DNA of 28,256 nucleotides from positions 1 through 28,256 of IMG/VR virus record IMGVR_UViG_3300048828_000198; one strand, written 5' to 3'. This document shows, one piece after another, positions 1-8,024 of the stretch. The DNA is from a virus. Numbering within the stretch: the stretch's first letter is position 1; each line of letters starts with the position of its first letter. The notes under the pieces are model-generated. The model was not told where the DNA came from and did not search any database. It saw only the letters and a list, made by a program, of their open reading frames with translations. The position numbers and the translations under genes are program-made.

Positions 1-1616
1 CAGACCCAACATTTACTTTAGACTTTGATACGATAGCAGAGCAGTTTACATTTGCTAGAGGCTCGGAGGCTACATACGTAGATGCACAAGGGTTAATACA
101 AAGTACTAATGAGATAGGCGAGGAGAAAGTTACTAATGGCGATTTTGAAGATGGGTCTACAGATTGGACATTGGGTAGTAGTTGGTCTGTAAGTAATGGT
201 TTAGCTTATACTGATGGGTCTGCACAAAATTTTATTTCTCAAAATATTGGATTGGTAACGGGAAAGACATATAATTTGTCTTTTGATATTAGCAATAGAG
301 TTGGAGCAGATGGCTGTGCAGTGATATTTGGAGGTACTACTTTCAGCGGAAATGCTTTTGCAAATGGAACACAAACTTTTCAAGCAACCGCAAATGGTGG
401 AATTGAATTAAGAATTTACGGTTTTAATGGAAACACTTATAATTTAGACAACGTATCTGTAAAAGAATACATAACTGCAACTAACACTCCTAGATTAGAT
501 TACTCAACGGGAGCAGAGGCATTTTTACTAGAGCCTCAGTCAACGAACCTAGTAAACTATTCGAGTGACTTTACAACAGGTACAGGGTGGGGTGTTTCTA
601 GAAGTACATTAGATAGCAATGTTTTAATATCCCCAGACGGGCAGCAAACAGCTTCTGAATTAACTGATACTACTGCTCCAGGAGACAGAGGATTAAGTCA
701 AATAAATAGTTCTTTAGCTTCTAATGACTATGCCTTGTTTAGTATGTTTCTAAAAGCGGGAACTAATAGATATGGGCTATTGTATCTTATAGATAATGCT
801 GCAAATATAAACGGTGGTGCAAATTCCTTTACAATTGTTATTGATTTACAGGACGGAATAATTACTGATACAGGTATTAAACAAGGCACTCCGCAAAATA
901 CAACCTATGGAATTGAAGATTACAATAATGGGTGGTATAGGGTTTATATTGGTTTACAAAAACAAGGGAATTCTACCAGAACAGATTTACGATTTCTTAT
1001 GTATAATTCATCTACTTGGTCTGCTGGGCAAGGTTATGATGGAGATGGAACGGGAACTAACTATATTTGGGGCGCTCAATTAGAAGCGCTGCCATTTGCC
1101 TCAAGCTATATCCCATCTAATGGCTCACAAACCACAAGAAACCAAGAGACTTGTATAAACGCAACACCAGAGATAAACAGCGAGGAAGGTGTATTGTATT
1201 TTGAGGGAGGCACTTTAGCGGAAGATACTGGATTAGGCACTATAAGCAAAGAAATATCAATATCTGATGGTACACAAAATAACAGGGTTTCAATACTTTT
1301 AGATACAAGATACAATAGAGTAGGTTTTTTCTTTGTAAATAATGGCGTTACTATATCTAACTACTATACTATTGGAGACAATATAAAGAATATTAATAAA
1401 TATGCTTTAGCTTATAAAAATGGCAAACTATTAGGTTATTTTAATGGAGTAGAAGTTGTTTCTAATTTAACCATAACAACCCCTTTTGCTAATAATTTAT
1501 CAAATGTAGGTTTTATAGAGGGTAGGATTAGAAATTATTTCTTCGGTAACACTAAAGACATACAAGTTTACACAAAAGCACTATCAGATGCAGAACTAAT
1601 AAAACTAACAACATGA
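1..1616 (+). CDS. Tail fibre / receptor-binding protein, 5' end missing
   Basis: The reading frame is open from base 3, so the gene begins upstream; 537 residues are visible. Order of parts (numbered from base 3): a short motif FTFARGSEATYVDAQGLIQ (15-33) that I know from fibre proteins of Bacteroidota phages; a carbohydrate-binding-like beta sandwich (about 42-156, starting VTNGDFEDG and ending LDNVSVKEY, typical of CBM_4_9); the motif TPRLDYSTG..LLEPQSTNLV (about 162-184); a second jelly-roll (about 185-385, with NGWYRVYIG and YIWGAQLE); and a C-terminal LamG/concanavalin-like fold (about 395-537). The TTG at 171 is not a convincing start, because the conserved motif and half of the first sandwich lie upstream of it. 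Probable role: binding surface glycans of the host from the tail tip. Its stop overlaps the next start (ATGA). The domain calls are inferences from sequence pattern. Confidence 0.75.
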   Translation, partial: DPTFTLDFDTIAEQFTFARGSEATYVDAQGLIQSTNEIGEEKVTNGDFEDGSTDWTLGSSWSVSNGLAYTDGSAQNFISQNIGLVTGKTYNLSFDISNRVGADGCAVIFGGTTFSGNAFANGTQTFQATANGGIELRIYGFNGNTYNLDNVSVKEYITATNTPRLDYSTGAEAFLLEPQSTNLVNYSSDFTTGTGWGVSRSTLDSNVLISPDGQQTASELTDTTAPGDRGLSQINSSLASNDYALFSMFLKAGTNRYGLLYLIDNAANINGGANSFTIVIDLQDGIITDTGIKQGTPQNTTYGIEDYNNGWYRVYIGLQKQGNSTRTDLRFLMYNSSTWSAGQGYDGDGTGTNYIWGAQLEALPFASSYIPSNGSQTTRNQETCINATPEINSEEGVLYFEGGTLAEDTGLGTISKEISISDGTQNNRVSILLDTRYNRVGFFFVNNGVTISNYYTIGDNIKNINKYALAYKNGKLLGYFNGVEVVSNLTITTPFANNLSNVGFIEGRIRNYFFGNTKDIQVYTKALSDAELIKLTT

Positions 1617-1993
1617 TGCAAATTTATAAGACTGTATTTGATACAGAACAACAAGGTAAAGACATCCTAGTATCCAAAGGGGTATGGGAAGAAGTAACTG
1701 AAGAAGGTGTAACAACCATGCAGTTTACAAACGGAACAGCAGCAGTGGTAAACATTGGCAAAGTGGTTAAGACGCCAGGGACTTACGATCCTGATGGTAA
1801 AGAGATAACCCCGCCAGTTTATTACCCGGGGTGGGCATATGATGTAATGTCTAGCGATACACTTGATTTCGGCGCATACGAAGTGTACCCAGGAGATGCG
1901 TCAGCACATAGCTTTATGGGTTGGGCAAGAGGAGCAGAAGTGCCGCCTCCAGTAACGCCTGAAGACAAAGCAAAGGCAATAATAGAAGAATAA
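1613..1993 (+). CDS. Hypothetical protein coupled to the tail fibre gene
   Basis: This gene codes for 126 residues of unknown function. The start ATG overlaps the TGA of the fibre gene (ATGATG; a second in-frame ATG follows directly), which suggests translational coupling. The sequence is acidic and rich in Gly, Pro and aromatics in its second half (PPVYYPGWAYDV, then FGAYEVYPGD), with no signal peptide or membrane segment. Small genes directly after phage fibre genes often encode fibre chaperones or tip proteins, and that is a possible role here. I see no motif that proves it. The C-terminus (PPPVTPEDKAKAIIEE) is a short proline-rich linker plus a charged helix. The gene ends the fibre block; a 63-base gap with a candidate promoter follows. 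Confidence 0.75.
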   Translation: MMQIYKTVFDTEQQGKDILVSKGVWEEVTEEGVTTMQFTNGTAAVVNIGKVVKTPGTYDPDGKEITPPVYYPGWAYDVMSSDTLDFGAYEVYPGDASAHSFMGWARGAEVPPPVTPEDKAKAIIEE

Positions 1994-2000
1994 AACAAGT

Positions 2001-2032
2001 TTTTTAAAATTACACGTGATTATATAATAAAT
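2001..2032 (+). promoter_or_regulatory. Candidate late promoter, copy A
   Basis: The gap between the fibre block and the packaging block contains TTTTTA (2001-2006), 16 bases, then TATAAT (2023-2028), inside GTGATTATATAATA (2016-2029). Aligned without gaps to 11505-11544, 29 of 40 bases agree, including TTnTTAAAA and GTGATTATATnATAnAT. It lies 28 bases upstream of the next start codon. The spacing fits a sigma-70-like -35/-10 pair, but the Bacteroidota -7 consensus TAnnTTTG is absent, so a phage-specific factor is equally possible. This is inferred from the repeated motif only. Confidence 0.4.
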
Positions 2033-2056
2033 AAGTTAATAACTAAATTAAATCAA

Positions 2057-2314
2057 ATGAGTAAAGTAAAACAAATGGAGGTAACTCCAAAAGCAATCAC
2101 TAAGGAAGAATTAGAAAAAGTAACAGAACTTCAAACGGAGCTGCAATCTTATCTAGCCAACATTGGTGTATTAGAAGTGCAAAAAGCTAAAGCTATTTTC
2201 CAAGTCAACATGCTTGAAAAAGACATGGACGAGATGAAAAAAAGTATTGAGGAAAACTATGGACCAATCAATATAAATCTCACTGACGGAACTTACGAAG
2301 AAATTAAAGAGTAA
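2057..2314 (+). CDS. Small coiled-coil protein of unknown function
   Basis: This gene codes for 85 residues. Residues about 15-65 form a long, charged amphipathic helix with heptad-like spacing (ELEKVTELQTELQSYLANIG, then KAIFQVNMLEKDMDEMKKS), followed by a short beta-like tail NYGPININLTDGTYEEI. This pattern, a coiled coil ending in a G-x-I-N-hydrophobic-x-D/T-G turn, recurs in small conserved proteins of marine phages, none with a known function as far as I recall. It is the first gene after candidate promoter A and is separated from the next gene by only 3 bases, so it probably shares the packaging transcript. There is no Shine-Dalgarno; the leader is A/T only. A DNA-binding or scaffolding role would be a guess. 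Confidence 0.8.
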   Translation: MSKVKQMEVTPKAITKEELEKVTELQTELQSYLANIGVLEVQKAKAIFQVNMLEKDMDEMKKSIEENYGPININLTDGTYEEIKE

Positions 2315-2317
2315 GTC

Positions 2318-2545
2318 ATGGGAAGTATTATAAGAAAAATTAGTATCGGGGCTGACTATAAAAACGAAGCAATGCATTACTCTGTTAAACAGACAGTTTA
2401 CGGCGGTCACGAGATTTCTCATATAATATTTGAAGAGTCTGATAATTCTTATAATATATTTATAAAAAAGGTAGACGAGGTAATGCCGTGGAAGAAGTTC
2501 AATTCTAACATGGCAATATCCGTTGAGTATGACTTAGAATATTAA
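2318..2545 (+). CDS. Small conserved phage protein of unknown function
   Basis: This gene codes for 75 residues. It opens with the motif IRKISIGADYKNEAMHYSV, which I have seen in small proteins near the packaging genes of other marine phages. The remainder alternates hydrophobic and polar residues (SHIIFEE, SYNIFIKKV, NMAISVEYDLEY) and looks like a small all-beta fold with a Trp-Lys (PWKKFN) element near residue 60. There is no catalytic signature, signal peptide or membrane segment. Its TAA overlaps the following ATG by one base (TAATG), which suggests translational coupling with the GroES-like gene. The function is unknown; the conserved position suggests a virion or assembly role, which is inference. 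Confidence 0.75.
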   Translation: MGSIIRKISIGADYKNEAMHYSVKQTVYGGHEISHIIFEESDNSYNIFIKKVDEVMPWKKFNSNMAISVEYDLEY

Positions 2546-3150
2546 TGCGAAGTATATATGATTTTATCGTAAAGCCCATAGGCCAAAGATACGATAACGA
2601 AGTTAAAGTTGGAGATCATACCCTTGTAACAAATAGCTCCATAGAAAGTTTTAAACATGTCAACAACATTGCCGAAGTAATTGAAACACCCGTTGCATTT
2701 GCAACACCAATTAAGAAAGGCGATTTGATTGTAATACATCATAATGTATTCAGGGTATTTTACGACATGAAAGGAACCAAAAAGAACAGTAGATCGTTTT
2801 TAAAAGACGGATTGTTTTTTTGCAGCATTGATCAAGTGTATTTATACAAGACAGATAAAACTTGGAAATCATTTGGAGGTAGATGCTTCGTTGCTCCGGT
2901 CAAAAATAAAGACGTTTTAAGCAGCGAAAAAACAGCTGACCTTATTGGTATACTGAAAATAGGTAATAGCTCTTTAAAGAGCGCTGGAATCAATCCAGGA
3001 GACATAATAGGGTTTACACCAGGTAGCGAATGGGAATTTGTTATAGACAATCAAATTATGTATTGTATGAAATCAAATGATATTGTTATAAAGTATGAAT
3101 TCGATAGAAACGAAGAAGAGTATAATAGCCGCTGGGCGAGAAGCAATTAA
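2545..3150 (+). CDS. GroES-like co-chaperonin with two GroES-type domains
   Basis: This gene codes for 201 residues. Residues about 5-103 and about 112-185 each resemble one GroES beta-barrel. The first has FIVKPIG, a region in the mobile-loop position (20-40), KKGDLIVIHHNVF (57-69) and FFCSIDQVYLY (91-101). The second has GRCFVAPVK, GILKIG, NPGDIIGF and ends MKSNDIVIKYE, matching the C-terminal SESDILAIV-type strand of GroES. In known systems (T4 gp31) a phage co-chaperonin pairs with host GroEL to fold the capsid protein; the same role is likely here, with the capsid gene about 6 kb downstream. Bacterial GroES is about 95-100 residues, so this is roughly twice that length. The start overlaps the previous stop by one base; the last 56 bases overlap the next gene. 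An alternative is a virion protein that only borrows the fold. Confidence 0.6.
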   Translation: MRSIYDFIVKPIGQRYDNEVKVGDHTLVTNSSIESFKHVNNIAEVIETPVAFATPIKKGDLIVIHHNVFRVFYDMKGTKKNSRSFLKDGLFFCSIDQVYLYKTDKTWKSFGGRCFVAPVKNKDVLSSEKTADLIGILKIGNSSLKSAGINPGDIIGFTPGSEWEFVIDNQIMYCMKSNDIVIKYEFDRNEEEYNSRWARSN

Positions 3151-3367
3151 AGAATTAGTAAAGGTAGCAAAAGAAAAGATCGTTGACTCAGAAGAAGACA
3201 TTTCAGCTGACAGACTTAAAAACGCTGCCGCTACTAAAAAGCTTTGTATATTAGACGCTTTTGAAATATTAAATAGAATACAGGAGGAAGAGGGTATGAT
3301 TGCGGAAGCAGTTAAAGATTCTGATAAACCTGCATTCAAAGGTTTTGCGGAAGGGAGATCTAAGTAA
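3095..3367 (+). CDS. Putative terminase small subunit
   Basis: This gene codes for 90 residues, almost entirely helical and charged: helix 1 about 2-30 (KKSIIAAGREAIKELVKVAK), a turn DSEEDISADRLKNAAATKK (31-49), helix 2 about 50-72, and a basic tail KGFAEGRSK. Size, helical content and position directly before the large terminase (TAATG one-base overlap) all fit a small terminase, the subunit that recognises phage DNA and regulates the large subunit's ATPase. I also recall similar short proteins in this position in marine phages. It starts inside the GroES-like gene, so 56 bases are read in two frames. A classical helix-turn-helix is not obvious, so the assignment depends mainly on context. 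Confidence 0.55.
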   Translation: MNSIETKKSIIAAGREAIKELVKVAKEKIVDSEEDISADRLKNAAATKKLCILDAFEILNRIQEEEGMIAEAVKDSDKPAFKGFAEGRSK

Positions 3368-5577
3368 TGGCTTATGAGCAGGAATTATATAGTATAGTCA
3401 AAGACTATATTAGGCCGCAAGCAATTAAGAAAAAAAATCGCTACGCTAAATGGGATTACGGTTATGACAAAGAGCACGATGTTGTTGTTATAAGCAAGAC
3501 CGGTAAAATAGGGGATATATATCTAATCAGCGGAGTGCACATTGCATTACCGCTATTACAGGATAAACCTGATAAAGGTGAAAACAAGTGGAAAGCTAAT
3601 GAGTATCCAAAAGAATTAAGTAAAATAAAAAGCGAGGCTGATTGGGTTAAATACCCTAATGCTTTCAAAGAAAAATGGTATGGGTATATTGACGGGGAGT
3701 TTAACAGGCGTGAAGAAGGTTTTTGGTTTTATAACAAAGACAAGCCTACTTATATTACTGGTACTCACTACATGTACTTGCAGTGGTCCAAGATTGACGT
3801 TGGGCAACCAGACTTTCGAGAATCAAACAGATTATTCTATTTATTCTGGGAAGCTTGCAAGGCAGACAGTAGATGTTACGGCATGTGCTACCTTAAGAAC
3901 AGGCGATCAGGATTTTCTTTCATGGCTTCCGGCGAGACCGTTAACCAAGCAACAATATCTTCGGATGCTCGATTTGGTATACTGTCCAAATCTGGACCCG
4001 ACGCAAAGAAAATGTTTACAGATAAAGTTGTACCAATATCGGTTAACTATCCATTCTTCTTTAAACCAATACAGGACGGAATGGACCGACCAAAAACAGA
4101 ACTCGCATACAGGGTACCCGCTTCAAAGTTCACCAGAAGGAAGCTCGATTCAAATGCCAAGCCAGAAGAAATTGTTGGTCTCGACACCACGGTCGACTGG
4201 AAAAACACAGGAGACAACTCGTACGATGGGGAAAAACTAAAGCTATTAGTACACGATGAAAGCGGTAAGTGGGAAAGGCCTACTAATATACTTAACAATT
4301 GGCGAGTAACTAAAACTTGTTTGAGATTAGGTAGTCGCGTTATTGGTAAGTGCATGATGGGGTCAACATCAAACGCTTTAGACAAAGGCGGTAAAAACTT
4401 TAAAAAATTATACGATAGTTCTGACGTAGCAAATAGGAACAAGAATGGTCAAACAAAAAGCGGCTTATATAAACTGTTCATACCGATGGAGTGGAACTAT
4501 GAAGGCTTCATAGATCAATACGGTTGGCCGGTATTTGAAACACCGAAGAAAGAAATTACAGGGCCTCAAGGCGATGTAATAGAAGAAGGTGTTATTAATC
4601 ATTGGGAAAATGAAGTAGAGGGTTTAAAAGATGACGCAGACGCACTAAACGAGTATTACCGTCAATTCCCAAGAACAGAACAACACGCATTCAGAGATGA
4701 ATCAAAGCAATCTATATTTAACTTAACAAAAATCTATCAACAGATAGATTACAACGAAGAGTTAAAAAACAGCACGATGGTTACACAGGGTAACTTTCAA
4801 TGGAAAAATGGTATTAAAGATACTGAGGTTATGTTCTACCCCAATAAAGACGGTAGGTTTTATATAACTTGGGTACCAAACCAAGAACAACAAAATCATA
4901 TAATAATAAAAAATGGTATCAAATATCCTGGAAACGAGCATATTGGGGCTTTTGGTTGTGACAGTTATGATATTAGTGGCGTTGTGGGCGGTGGAGGTTC
5001 TAACGGAGCACTTCACGGATTAACAAAGTTTTCAATGTCCGATGCTCCCCCTAATCATTTTTTCTTAGAGTATATTGCAAGACCCTCAACGGCCGAAATG
5101 TTTTTTGAAGATGTATTGATGGCTATGGTTTTCTACGGTATGCCTATACTTGCTGAGAATAACAAACCGCGATTACTTTATTATATAAAGAGAAGAGGTT
5201 ATAGAGGCTTTAGCATTAATAGACCAGACAGAACATATAATAAGTTATCAGTAGCGGAAAGAGAAGTAGGTGGGATACCTAATTCAAGTGAGGATATAAA
5301 ACAAGCGCATGCATCCGCTATTGAAACATATATAGAAGATTTTGTAGGAGAGAAGGTAGATGGCTATGGTGATGTTTATTTACAAAGAACATTGCAGGAC
5401 TGGGCTAGGTTTGATATAAATAACAGAACAAAGCATGATGCATCTATAAGCTCAGGCTTGGCTTTAATGGCTTGTAATAAACATAGGTATACACCGAAGT
5501 CTACTATAGAAAGAAAAGTTTATTCTTTAGGATTTAAAAAATACAATAACGAGGGAACTACTTCAAAAATAATATAA
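3367..5577 (+). CDS. terL: Large terminase subunit (packaging ATPase/nuclease)
   Basis: This gene codes for 736 residues. An N-terminal ATPase domain precedes a C-terminal RNase H-like nuclease. The P-loop position holds KNRRSGFSF (177-185), a degenerate Walker A of the RRxGFS type with no GKS/T. Walker B is LLVHDE, with Asp297 and Glu298 the likely metal ligand and catalytic carboxylate. Candidate nuclease carboxylates are Asp532 in GAFGCDSYD and Asp691 in TKHDASISSG. The protein cuts concatemeric DNA and drives it through the portal using ATP. A purine stretch GGAAGGGAG lies about 8 bases before the start, the only Shine-Dalgarno-like signal before a gene here. The gene ends in tandem stops TAATAA and the portal gene follows at once. 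At over 700 residues it is longer than T7 or T4 TerL (about 590-610); part of the extra length is an N-terminal extension. Confidence 0.9.
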   Translation: MAYEQELYSIVKDYIRPQAIKKKNRYAKWDYGYDKEHDVVVISKTGKIGDIYLISGVHIALPLLQDKPDKGENKWKANEYPKELSKIKSEADWVKYPNAFKEKWYGYIDGEFNRREEGFWFYNKDKPTYITGTHYMYLQWSKIDVGQPDFRESNRLFYLFWEACKADSRCYGMCYLKNRRSGFSFMASGETVNQATISSDARFGILSKSGPDAKKMFTDKVVPISVNYPFFFKPIQDGMDRPKTELAYRVPASKFTRRKLDSNAKPEEIVGLDTTVDWKNTGDNSYDGEKLKLLVHDESGKWERPTNILNNWRVTKTCLRLGSRVIGKCMMGSTSNALDKGGKNFKKLYDSSDVANRNKNGQTKSGLYKLFIPMEWNYEGFIDQYGWPVFETPKKEITGPQGDVIEEGVINHWENEVEGLKDDADALNEYYRQFPRTEQHAFRDESKQSIFNLTKIYQQIDYNEELKNSTMVTQGNFQWKNGIKDTEVMFYPNKDGRFYITWVPNQEQQNHIIIKNGIKYPGNEHIGAFGCDSYDISGVVGGGGSNGALHGLTKFSMSDAPPNHFFLEYIARPSTAEMFFEDVLMAMVFYGMPILAENNKPRLLYYIKRRGYRGFSINRPDRTYNKLSVAEREVGGIPNSSEDIKQAHASAIETYIEDFVGEKVDGYGDVYLQRTLQDWARFDINNRTKHDASISSGLALMACNKHRYTPKSTIERKVYSLGFKKYNNEGTTSKII

Positions 5578-5580
5578 TAA

Positions 5581-7992
5581 ATGAATGTAAGTACGAATAC
5601 TAATAGCCCATTTCCTGACCAGGTAGTTAGCGATGCTGAAAAAGCTACGCTAGAATATGGATTGCAGGTATCAAGAGCTATTGAGCAGGAGTGGTTTAAC
5701 TATGGCGGTGCCGGGTCGAACAGGTATGCTGCTAACTGGAATAACTTTCATAACCTTCGGTTATATGCTAGAGGAGAACAAAGTGTACAGAAGTACAAAG
5801 ATGAATTAGCCATTAATGGTGATTTGTCTTATCTTAATTTAGACTGGAAGCCAGTTCCGATACTTTCAAAGTTTTCAAATATTGTTGCTAATGGTATTAC
5901 ACAGAAACAATACGATATAACCTCGTATTCACAAGACCCTGAATCATTAAAGAAAAGAACAGATTACGCGAACAACATATTGTTCGACATGAATACGCAG
6001 AAGGAACAAGCGATGGCTTCTGAAATGGTTGGCGTATCATTTAAGAAATCTGTAATACCAAATACTGAGCTACCAGAATCAATGGAAGAACGGGATTTGC
6101 ACATGCAGCTTAAGTACAAGCCAGCTATAGAAATAGCAGAAGAAGAGGCTATTAATACGGTGCTAGCTACAAACGAATACCACTTGATTAGAGCTAGGGT
6201 TAATCAAGATCTTGTTAATATAGGCATAGGTATGACTAAAACGTCATTCAATCCAGCGGAAGGTATTGTGGTCGATTATGTAGATCCCGCTTATTGCGTA
6301 TGGTCATATACAGAGGACCCGAACTTTGACGATATATATTATGTAGGTGAAGTTAAATCTATAACAATACCAGAGCTTAAAAAAGAATTCCCTAATATAT
6401 CTAATGAAGAATTAGAGCGTATACAGAAGTCGCCTGGTAATCGTAGGCTAATAAGAGGGTTTGAAAATTACGACTACAATACAGTACAAGTATTATACTT
6501 TGAATACAAGACCTATACGGATCAAGTATTTAAAATAAAGAAAACAGATAACGGCTTAGAAAAAGCTATTGAAAAAACCGATCAGTTTAATCCTCCGGCA
6601 AATGATAATTTTGACAGAGTATCGAGATCAATAGAGGTATTATACGAGGGGGCTAAAGTAGTTGGCACTGACCTTATGCTTAAATGGGAATTGTCTGAGA
6701 ATATGACAAGACCGCTAGCTGATACTACAAGAGTTGAAATGAGTTACTCTATAGCAGCGCCTAGAATGTATAAAGGAGTTATACAGTCGCTTATAAGCAA
6801 ATGTATTGGATTTGCCGATGTTATACAATTGACACATTTAAAAATTCAACAGGTGCTATCTAGAATGGTTCCTGATGGCGTATTCTTAGATGTCGATGGC
6901 TTAGCCGAGGTTGATTTAGGTAACGGCACAAATTATAATCCTCAGGAAGCATTGAATATGTATTTCCAAACAGGTTCTGTTGTCGGTAGATCGATGACGC
7001 AGGAAGGAGACATGAACAGAGGCAAGGTACCTATACAAGAGCTATCTAGCTCGTCGGGAATAGGTAAGATACAATCATTAATCACTGCATATAATTACAA
7101 CATGCAAATGATTAGAGATGTAACCGGTTTAAATGAAGCCCGTGATGGCAGTATGCCTGATGCTAATGCTTTAGTAGGGTTGCAGAAGATGGCGGCCAAT
7201 ACGTCTAACACAGCTACGAAGCATCTACAAGATGCTAGTATACAATTAACGCTAAGCACTTGCGAAAACATATCGTTAAAAATAAGTGATGTATTAAATT
7301 TCCCTCTTACTAAAAATTCTTTAATGAATAGCGTATCTACGTTTAATGTAGAAACATTGAAAGAAATAGAAAACCTTAACTTACACGACTTTGGTATATT
7401 TTTAGAAATGGAACCAGACGATGAAGAAAAAGCTGAGCTTCAAAAAAATATACAAATTGCTTTGCAAACAAAAGAAATCGATATTGAAGATTCAATAGAT
7501 ATTAGTCAGATTAAAAACCTTAAGTTAGCAAATGAAATGCTAAAGCTCAAGCGTAGAAAGAAACGAGAGAGAGAACAGGCTTTAGTTCAGCAAAACATAC
7601 AGGCGCAAGCGCAAGCAAATGCTGAGTCGGCGGAAAAAGCGGCAATGGCTGAGGTTCAGAAGCAACAAGCATTAACGGCTGAAAAAGTTGCAATAGAACA
7701 AGCTAAATCAAACTTTGAAATGCAAAGAATGCAAACCGAAGCGCAGATTAAAAAAGAATTAATGGCCACAGAGTTTCAATACAACTTGCAGCTTGCCCAA
7801 ATGAAAGCCCAAGAAACAAAAGCTAAAGATGCGCAAATAGAAGATCGCAAGGATAAAAGAATTGAGAAAGAGGGGTCACAACAAAGTCAGCTAATAGAGC
7901 AAAGACAAACGCAGGGATTGCCTAAAGATTTTGAATCAGCTGGCAATGACAATTTAGGGGGATTTGATTTATCTCAATTTAACCCCCAATAA
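5581..7992 (+). CDS. Portal protein
   Basis: This gene codes for 803 residues, in the size class of long podovirus portals (P22 gp1 is about 725). The middle contains YDYNTVQVLYFEYKTYTDQ, and the region VTGLNEARDGSMPDANAL followed by VGLQKMAANTSNTATKHLQD is the conserved portal stem/wing signature I recall from Bacteroidota and marine podovirus portals. Residues about 660-770 form a very long Gln/Ala/Lys-rich coiled coil (QALVQQNIQAQAQANAE onward), matching the helical barrel that projects into the capsid in P22. The dodecameric portal is the gate for DNA entry and exit and the docking point for terminase and adaptors. It follows terL by a single extra stop codon. The last residues (GGFDLSQFNPQ) are unstructured. 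The call rests on size, order and motif. Confidence 0.85.
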   Translation: MNVSTNTNSPFPDQVVSDAEKATLEYGLQVSRAIEQEWFNYGGAGSNRYAANWNNFHNLRLYARGEQSVQKYKDELAINGDLSYLNLDWKPVPILSKFSNIVANGITQKQYDITSYSQDPESLKKRTDYANNILFDMNTQKEQAMASEMVGVSFKKSVIPNTELPESMEERDLHMQLKYKPAIEIAEEEAINTVLATNEYHLIRARVNQDLVNIGIGMTKTSFNPAEGIVVDYVDPAYCVWSYTEDPNFDDIYYVGEVKSITIPELKKEFPNISNEELERIQKSPGNRRLIRGFENYDYNTVQVLYFEYKTYTDQVFKIKKTDNGLEKAIEKTDQFNPPANDNFDRVSRSIEVLYEGAKVVGTDLMLKWELSENMTRPLADTTRVEMSYSIAAPRMYKGVIQSLISKCIGFADVIQLTHLKIQQVLSRMVPDGVFLDVDGLAEVDLGNGTNYNPQEALNMYFQTGSVVGRSMTQEGDMNRGKVPIQELSSSSGIGKIQSLITAYNYNMQMIRDVTGLNEARDGSMPDANALVGLQKMAANTSNTATKHLQDASIQLTLSTCENISLKISDVLNFPLTKNSLMNSVSTFNVETLKEIENLNLHDFGIFLEMEPDDEEKAELQKNIQIALQTKEIDIEDSIDISQIKNLKLANEMLKLKRRKKREREQALVQQNIQAQAQANAESAEKAAMAEVQKQQALTAEKVAIEQAKSNFEMQRMQTEAQIKKELMATEFQYNLQLAQMKAQETKAKDAQIEDRKDKRIEKEGSQQSQLIEQRQTQGLPKDFESAGNDNLGGFDLSQFNPQ

Positions 7993-8003
7993 GTACGTAT
8001 TTA

Positions 8004-8018
8004 ATAATTATATAATAT
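8004..8018 (+). promoter_or_regulatory. Candidate promoter core upstream of scaffold, copy C (weak)
   Basis: The 32-base gap holds ATTATATAATA (8007-8017), identical to the core of copy A, but the upstream TTnTTAAAA part is not conserved. The TATAAT (8011-8016) ends 8 bases before the ATG, so a transcript starting there would be nearly leaderless. It could also be an ordinary A/T-rich translation leader. Confidence 0.2.
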
Positions 8019-8024
8019 CATATC

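Noticed and set aside
171-173. TTG as the start of the fibre gene
   Set aside because: The frame is open to the window edge and a conserved fibre motif and part of the first beta domain lie upstream, so the true start is outside the window.
3659-4240. 193-codon open frame on the plus strand inside the large terminase gene
   Set aside because: Lies wholly within terL in another frame; Thr/Ser/Gln-rich low-complexity text with no leader and no known motif. terL itself has Walker B and nuclease motifs across this stretch.
4047-4442. 131-codon minus-strand open frame
   Set aside because: Lies entirely opposite terL, without a start context or a recognisable domain.
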